Of a DNA stretch of 21,285 nucleotides, positions 17,596-21,285 are shown piece after piece. Source of the stretch: Phocaeicola_A sp963624095 (lineage in GTDB: Bacteria > Bacteroidota > Bacteroidia > Bacteroidales > Bacteroidaceae); NCBI GenBank assembly GCA_963624095.1, contig CAVFNZ010000030.1:1-21285 (forward strand). Direction: 5' to 3'. The position numbers were made by a program, and so were the translations under genes. Positions within the stretch are counted from its first letter, which is position 1. The number at the start of each line of letters is the position of its first letter. Under the pieces are notes generated by a model. That model saw only the letters and a list, made by a program, of their open reading frames with translations, was not told the origin of the DNA and ran no database searches.

Positions 17596-17683
17596 GACAT
17601 TATAGGCGTGAGCCCGAGACATTATAGACATTGCCCCGAGACATTATAGGCATGGGCCTATGACATGATAGCAGGAAGCGGAC
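17596..17683. repeat. Four-unit 22-bp tandem repeat
   Basis: Units begin at 17596, 17618, 17640 and 17662, an exact 22-bp period. Each opens with GACATTATAG or a near match (GACATGATAG in unit 4), and the second half is GC-rich and varies more. Unit 3 contains the imperfect palindrome ATAGGC-ATGG-GCCTAT. There are no spacers, so it is not CRISPR. It sits between the lyase activator site and repeat copy 2. Confidence 0.85.
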
Positions 17684-17688
17684 ACTAA

Positions 17689-17769
17689 AAACCCTTGACG
17701 CGCTTCACAGTGGGCCAAGGGCATAAATGTAATAAAAAGGAAAGCAATATATGTGTGTATAATGTGTGA
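17689..17769. repeat. Direct repeat, copy 2 (81 bp), upstream of the lyase gene
   Basis: This is the second copy of the sequence at 15372-15453, in the same orientation and about 94% identical. Unlike copy 1 it is not behind any recognisable coding sequence. The stretch upstream of it on the - strand (17770-18080) has no gene reading toward it. Confidence 0.92.
17692..17721 (-). terminator. Orphan intrinsic terminator within repeat copy 2
   Basis: The stem CCCTTG/CAAGGG is extended past one G-U pair (on the - strand) and followed on that strand by TTTTT. This is a better U-tract than in copy 1. No coding sequence ends before it, so it ends either a small RNA or nothing, as a relic. Confidence 0.55.
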
Positions 17770-17849
17770 TCACCTTGTCGCTGAACTGAGCGTTCATTTA
17801 GCGTGCTGCAAAGAAACGGAAACATTTGTTACTAACGAAAGGATTCATG

Positions 17850-17916
17850 CTAAAAAATGTAAAAGAAGTACCTTTTTTAGTCTATCCCTCGCCTATGTAT
17901 GGGTAGGGGAGGGATA
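17850..17916. other. Two adjacent hairpins in the gap upstream of the MFS gene
   Basis: CTAAAAAA (17850-17857) pairs with TTTTTTAG (17873-17880) around a 15-nt loop. TATCCCTC (17883-17890) pairs with GAGGGATA (17909-17916), with an inner CCTA/TAGG stem. The second is followed by no T-run on either strand. They may insulate the MFS promoter from upstream transcription; the function is not evident. Confidence 0.45.
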
Positions 17917-17943
17917 AGACAGGCTGCATCTCAGCATAATATT

Positions 17944-17986
17944 TCAAGCAAGCTTGATATTCTGCCTTCGATTTGCACTATCTTTG
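17944..17986 (+). promoter_or_regulatory. MFS-gene promoter with overlapping palindrome
   Basis: TATCTTTG at 17979-17986 matches the Bacteroides -7 consensus. The -33 region is poor (CTTG at 17953-17956, spacing 22) and coincides with the palindrome TCAAGC-AA-GCTTGA at 17944-17957, a plausible operator. The roughly 90-nt leader contains a GGGT-GTTG-ACCC hairpin (18004-18015), enclosed by GAAGAA/TTCTTC. Confidence 0.5.
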
Positions 17987-18080
17987 CGCGCGATTGAAGA
18001 AGGGGGTGTTGACCCGTATGAAATTCTTCGGTGCAAATATACATATATATAATAGGTATAGATACATAGTTTTTTGAAAG

Positions 18081-19241
18081 ATGAAAAAAAGTTTGATTGC
18101 TTTGGCTTTCGGCACTCTGGCGTTGGGCATTGCCGAGTATGTGATGATGGCGATTCTGCCCTACATCGCCGATGGATTGGGAATCAGCATCCCACAGGCG
18201 GGCCATCTCATCTCGGCCTACGCCTTGGGAGTCTGTGTGGGTGCGCCCTTGTTGGTGTTCGCACGCAAGTATCCGTTGAAACACCTGTTGCTGGGTCTGT
18301 CGTTGGTGATGTTGGTGGGCAATCTGCTCGCCGCTCTCGCTCCCAACTATTGGGTGATGATGGTGGCACGCTTCATCTCCGGCCTGCCCCATGGCGGCTA
18401 CTTCGGCGTGGCGTCCATCGTGGCGGAACGGGTGGCCGACAAGGGTAAGGGCTCTGAGGCCGTCTCCATCATGATAGCCGGCATGACCGTCGCCAACCTC
18501 TTTGGCGTGCCGTTGGGCACTTCGCTCAGCACCCTGCTCTCGTGGCGCGCCACCTTCCTGTTGGTGACGTTCGGCAGTCTGATTGTCATCTATTACATAT
18601 GGAAATGGGTGCCCCATGTGGAGGGACTCTCCGATACGGGGCTGAAGGGACAGTTCCGCTTCCTGAAGAAACCCGCCCCGTGGCTCATCCTGGGCGGTAC
18701 CACCTTTGGCAACGGTGCCATCTTCTGTTGGTATAGCTACATCAACCCTTTGCTGACCGAGGTCTCCGGCTTTGCTGAGGAGAGCATCTCGCTCCTGATG
18801 ATACTCGCCGGCTTCGGCATGGTGGTGGGCAACCTTACCGGAGGAAAGCTGGCGGACCGCTTCTCGCCGGGGCGGGTGGCCTTCGCTACGCATTTCATCG
18901 TCTTCTTTGCCTTGGTGGCCATCTTCTTCACGGCACAGGTCAACTGGTTGTCCGCCCTGCTGATGTGCGTCTGCACCACGGGACTGTTTACCGTATCGGG
19001 ACCCTTGCAGGTCTCCATCCTCCGGTTCTCCAAGGGAGGCGAATTGCTGGGTGCCGCCCTCATACAGGTGGCGTTCAACCTCGGTAACGCACTGGGTGCC
19101 TACATTGGCGGCTTGCCTATCGAGGCCGGTTACGGCTATCGCTATCCGGCCCTCTACGCCATCCCCCTTTCGGTACTCGGGCTCTGCATGCTGCTCTGTT
19201 TCTGCCGCCGCTACGAACGCTTCGCCTCCTCACCCTTGTGA
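18081..19241 (+). CDS. MFS permease, AraJ/sugar-efflux-like (DHA1-type)
   Basis: This 386-residue inner-membrane protein has a hydrophobicity pattern of about 12 transmembrane helices, the normal size for a major facilitator transporter. The start GTLALGIAEYVMMAILPYIA with GISIPQAGHLISAYALGVCVGAP resembles the AraJ and arabinose/sugar-efflux group. The conserved loop motif GGKLADRFSPGR is at about residues 254-265, and ARFISGLPHGGYFGV lies in the fifth helix region. Position between lyase and GH105 genes suggests a role with sugar products of the locus, but direction and substrate cannot be read from sequence, and drug or arabinose efflux remain possible. The ATG is preceded by GAAAG. It has its own promoter and a structured leader. 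Confidence 0.9.
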   Translation: MKKSLIALAFGTLALGIAEYVMMAILPYIADGLGISIPQAGHLISAYALGVCVGAPLLVFARKYPLKHLLLGLSLVMLVGNLLAALAPNYWVMMVARFISGLPHGGYFGVASIVAERVADKGKGSEAVSIMIAGMTVANLFGVPLGTSLSTLLSWRATFLLVTFGSLIVIYYIWKWVPHVEGLSDTGLKGQFRFLKKPAPWLILGGTTFGNGAIFCWYSYINPLLTEVSGFAEESISLLMILAGFGMVVGNLTGGKLADRFSPGRVAFATHFIVFFALVAIFFTAQVNWLSALLMCVCTTGLFTVSGPLQVSILRFSKGGELLGAALIQVAFNLGNALGAYIGGLPIEAGYGYRYPALYAIPLSVLGLCMLLCFCRRYERFASSPL

Positions 19242-19258
19242 CATTGCGCGCGTAACGC

Positions 19259-19289
19259 TTTGCCGATTGGCGACAAATGCTTACTTTTG
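19259..19289 (+). promoter_or_regulatory. GH105-gene promoter with full -33/-7 consensus
   Basis: TTTG at 19259-19262, a 19-nt spacer, and TACTTTTG at 19282-19289 match the Bacteroides sigma consensus exactly. The start would be near 19297, giving a leader of about 55 nt. No TTGTTAC pair is present at the position seen for susC and the lyase, so this gene probably has a basal promoter independent of that activator. Confidence 0.65.
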
Positions 19290-19350
19290 CTGACGATAGG
19301 TGTAGCCTTGTGCCGCACCGTATAGTAACTTTACCAAATACCATACTAAT

Positions 19351-20790
19351 ATGTCACACACACTATTGACTACCTGCGGCGCGTTCGCGTTCGCCGCATT
19401 CTCCTGTTCGCTCGTGTCCCAGCAGGCTACGGCGCAGACCATGGACTATCGGAACGATTCGCAGAAACGCGTTCCCGCATACGCCATTCCTTATCAGATA
19501 CCCACCGAAGCGAGCATCATCGAGGTGCTGCAGGCCGTGAAGGGCTATTATGAACGGACCACCGAACGTGCCGTCATCAACGAGAAGACCGGTGAGGTGA
19601 TTGCCGACACCCGTACGGAGTGCCCCAATGCCGTCGTGAAGAAAGGTTTCGCCACCGAATGGAGCTATACACACGGCGTGGTGCTCGCCGCCTTCGACTA
19701 CATCGACAATATCCTCGACGACAAGAGCTACTTCGCCAACAATGTGGCTTTCTATGATTTCGTCTCCAAATGGCAACCCTACTTCGCCGAACACAAACTC
19801 AAGGGATGGCGCGAGATTACCAACATGTCCGCGTTGGACCACTGCGGTGCCATCGGTGCGGCCATGGTGAAGACTTACCTCAAGACCAAGAACAAGGCAT
19901 ACTTGCCCCTAATAGAGCGTGTGGACAAACACGTGTCGCACGACCAGTGCCGCCTCTCCGACGGGACCCTGTCGCGCCACCGTCCGCAGTATGAGTCGGT
20001 GTGGGCGGACGACATGTACATGAGTGTGCCTTTCCTTATTAATATGTATGTCATGACGGGCAAGAAGTCCTATGCCGACGATGCCGTACGACAGATTCTG
20101 CAGATGGGGCAACGCCTCTTCGACCCGCAGATGGGCATCTTCGACCATGGGTGGAACGTCAACTCCGCAGATTACGACCCCCACTTCTATTGGGGACGCG
20201 CCAACGGTTGGGTGCTTATGTCCATGGCCGAGGTGCTCGACCGCTTGCCGAAGGACTATAAGGGTCGCGACGAGATACTCCACCTCTATCGCACCATGGT
20301 GCAGAAACTGGCCAACCTGCAGGGCGGCAACGGATTCTGGCACAACCTGCTCGACAAGAACGACACCTTCGAGGAGACCTCTTGCACGGCGATGTTTACC
20401 TACGCCATAGCCAAGGGTATCAACGAGGGTTGGATAAGCCACGTATACGGACCGGTGGCCGTCACGGGATGGAACGCCACCCGCAGTGCCGTGCGCGAGA
20501 ACGGTGCGGTGGACTGGACCGCCGAGGGTACCACTTTCGCCCACGACAACAGTTACTACTATCACCGCGGACACACCGTCTACGCTACCCACGGCTATGG
20601 CGTGGTGCTCTATGCCGGAGCCGAGATGATTCGTCTGTTGCGCAACCAGGAGATTGAGATTGTCGCTCCGAAGAACGGTGCCGTCAACTCCACCATCCAC
20701 TTCCTGAAGCGGAGCGAGTGGCCCGACCGCGACGCGGTGGATGATGTCCGCACCTTGGGCGGCAGCGTCAACAAGGACAAGAAGAAGTAA
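19351..20790 (+). CDS. GH105-type unsaturated uronyl hydrolase (GH88/GH105 superfamily)
   Basis: This 479-residue glycoside hydrolase is expected to remove a 4,5-unsaturated uronic acid from the non-reducing end of lyase products by vinyl-ether hydration. Residues 1-28 are hydrophobic with ATAQ as a likely cleavage site; the n-region has no Lys/Arg, which is unusual. The (alpha/alpha)6-barrel fold is suggested by regular helices. VWADDMYMSVPFL at about 217-229 matches the family block holding the catalytic Asp (Asp220/Asp221 here), and YWGRANGWVLMSMAEVL at about 280-296 corresponds to WGRGNGW in YteR-type enzymes. It is more like GH105 (rhamnogalacturonyl) than classical GH88, judged by motif only. 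It follows the MFS gene by 109 nt with its own promoter. Confidence 0.88.
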   Translation: MSHTLLTTCGAFAFAAFSCSLVSQQATAQTMDYRNDSQKRVPAYAIPYQIPTEASIIEVLQAVKGYYERTTERAVINEKTGEVIADTRTECPNAVVKKGFATEWSYTHGVVLAAFDYIDNILDDKSYFANNVAFYDFVSKWQPYFAEHKLKGWREITNMSALDHCGAIGAAMVKTYLKTKNKAYLPLIERVDKHVSHDQCRLSDGTLSRHRPQYESVWADDMYMSVPFLINMYVMTGKKSYADDAVRQILQMGQRLFDPQMGIFDHGWNVNSADYDPHFYWGRANGWVLMSMAEVLDRLPKDYKGRDEILHLYRTMVQKLANLQGGNGFWHNLLDKNDTFEETSCTAMFTYAIAKGINEGWISHVYGPVAVTGWNATRSAVRENGAVDWTAEGTTFAHDNSYYYHRGHTVYATHGYGVVLYAGAEMIRLLRNQEIEIVAPKNGAVNSTIHFLKRSEWPDRDAVDDVRTLGGSVNKDKKK

Positions 20791-20819
20791 CGGCCGCTTT
20801 CCGGCAGCCGGCCTGATAA

Positions 20820-20861
20820 AACGAGGTATAGGTTCAAATGCCGATGAACCTATACCTCGTT
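20820..20861. terminator. Bidirectional terminator between GH105 and ATPase genes
   Basis: The perfect 17-bp stem has arms at 20820-20836 and 20845-20861 with an 8-nt loop. On the - strand it is followed by a TTTT run, so it terminates the ATPase gene well. For the + strand gene it stands 29 nt after the stop without a clear T-run. It separates two convergent genes. Confidence 0.75.
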
Positions 20862-20887
20862 GCCACTTGAGGGTCCTTCGATAAGGG

Positions 20888-21285
20888 TTATAACAGAGAA
20901 ACCATATACAACGGAATGTAGAGAATCCCTCCCTCCATTTTCAGGTCGGCGGTGTGTACTACATAGGGTGTTGACAGATAGTTGGAGAATTTGGCGAGGC
21001 ATTTGTTCAACGATGTCAATGTATATCGGTTTGTCGACTTCACTTCAATGGGAGAGATGTTGTGACGACTCGTTATGGAAGGCTTTGCTATGAAAAAGTC
21101 TATCTCCATCCGATCGCTCGCGTCCCTGGAATAATTGGAGTAAAAATACAGTTTGTGTCCTCTGGCTCTCAGCATCTGGGCCACGATATTTTCCATCAGC
21201 ATCCCCTCATTCATTTCCAGTTTGTCGAGCATTAATTTGCGGTACAAGGACTCCTGCATGATTGCGTTCTCGTCAAACACCATAC
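20888..21285 (-). CDS. DUF4143-type ATPase, C-terminal part (truncated by window end)
   Basis: About 131 C-terminal residues are visible; the frame continues past the window end, so the ATG at 21283 is internal. Family members are usually 370-450 residues with an N-terminal AAA domain, which must lie beyond the edge. NEGMLMENIVAQMLRARGHKLYFYSNY, MEIDFFI and ISPIEVKSTNRYT form the DUF4143 core, with the acidic (Glu-Ile-Asp) and Glu-Val-Lys positions of a PD-(D/E)XK-like fold intact. The sequence differs clearly from the ATPase at 8881-10191, so these are separate subfamilies and not a recent duplication. Confidence 0.85.
   Translation of the reverse strand, partial: MVFDENAIMQESLYRKLMLDKLEMNEGMLMENIVAQMLRARGHKLYFYSNYSRDASDRMEIDFFIAKPSITSRHNISPIEVKSTNRYTLTSLNKCLAKFSNYLSTPYVVHTADLKMEGGILYIPLYMVSLL

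Larger units (their letters stand above)
17683..17816 (-). ncRNA. Possible small RNA ending at the orphan terminator
   Basis: On the - strand TTTC (17840-17837), a 20-nt spacer and TTTCTTTG (17816-17809) resemble a Bacteroides promoter, with one mismatch in each box. Transcription from about 17802 to the terminator T-run near 17685 would give an RNA of about 120 nt, most of it repeat copy 2. A 30-codon ORF beginning at 17797 exists inside but overlaps the terminator stem and is probably chance. Alternative: relic sequence with no transcript. Confidence 0.25.

Noticed and set aside
17596..17683. CRISPR array
   Set aside because: Units are contiguous at 22 bp with no unique spacers and no cas genes nearby.
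17710..17797. 30-codon ORF on the - strand in the gap upstream of the lyase
   Set aside because: It ends inside the terminator stem, has no ribosome-binding site and has repeat-derived composition; treated as non-coding.
17826..17832. TTGTTAC motif on the + strand upstream of the MFS gene
   Set aside because: It is a single copy with no partner 22 nt away and about 146 nt from the MFS -7 box, so it does not reproduce the susC/lyase arrangement.

Overview
The window looks like a chromosomal segment from a Bacteroides/Phocaeicola-type member of the Bacteroidales. Three things point there: a SusC/SusD outer-membrane pair, promoters of the Bacteroides type (TTTG about 19-20 nt before TAnnTTTG), and a very long IF-2 with a charged, low-complexity N-terminal half. 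The species cannot be named from the sequence alone.

Region 1 (1-8876, + strand) is housekeeping. It holds the 3' end of nusA, complete infB, a small CvpA-family membrane protein, and a sufB-sufC-sufD-sufS operon for Fe-S cluster assembly. Genes from cvpA to sufS are 1-31 nt apart and probably cotranscribed. Catalytic residues of SufC, SufS and the SufB/SufD assembly site are all visible. No sufA, sufE or sufU is in the window.

Region 2 (8881-10283, - strand) is an AAA ATPase of the DUF4143 class, convergent with sufS. Its promoter region carries three copies of an ACACATTTTTGG-type element, two of them in an inverted pair, which looks like an operator.

Region 3 (10335-20790) is a small polysaccharide-utilisation locus. 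On the - strand are susC, susD and a secreted heparinase II/III-superfamily lyase. On the + strand are an MFS permease and a secreted GH105-type unsaturated uronyl hydrolase. Inferred division of labour: SusCD imports an oligosaccharide containing uronic acid, the lyase cuts it leaving unsaturated uronates, the GH105 enzyme removes the unsaturated residue, and the MFS protein moves small products. No regulator, sulfatase or SusE/F-like protein is present. As given, susC has a one-base frameshift between its signal peptide and the mature protein.

The most informative regulatory signal is a paired TTGTTAC direct repeat (22-nt period). It lies exactly 31 nt upstream of the -7 box of both susC and the lyase gene and nowhere else in that arrangement, so the two promoters probably share an activator.

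The 719-nt gap 17362-18080 contains the lyase promoter, a four-unit 22-bp tandem repeat, the second copy of an 81-82-bp direct repeat whose first copy lies just beyond the other end of the lyase gene, several hairpins, and the MFS promoter and leader. The 289-nt gap 15174-15462 holds the susC promoter, an outward-facing + strand promoter and the first repeat copy. I see no tRNA, rRNA, insertion sequence or CRISPR array.

Region 4 (20888-21285, - strand) is the C-terminal part of a second DUF4143-type ATPase, cut by the window end and separated from the GH105 gene by a 17-bp-stem hairpin.
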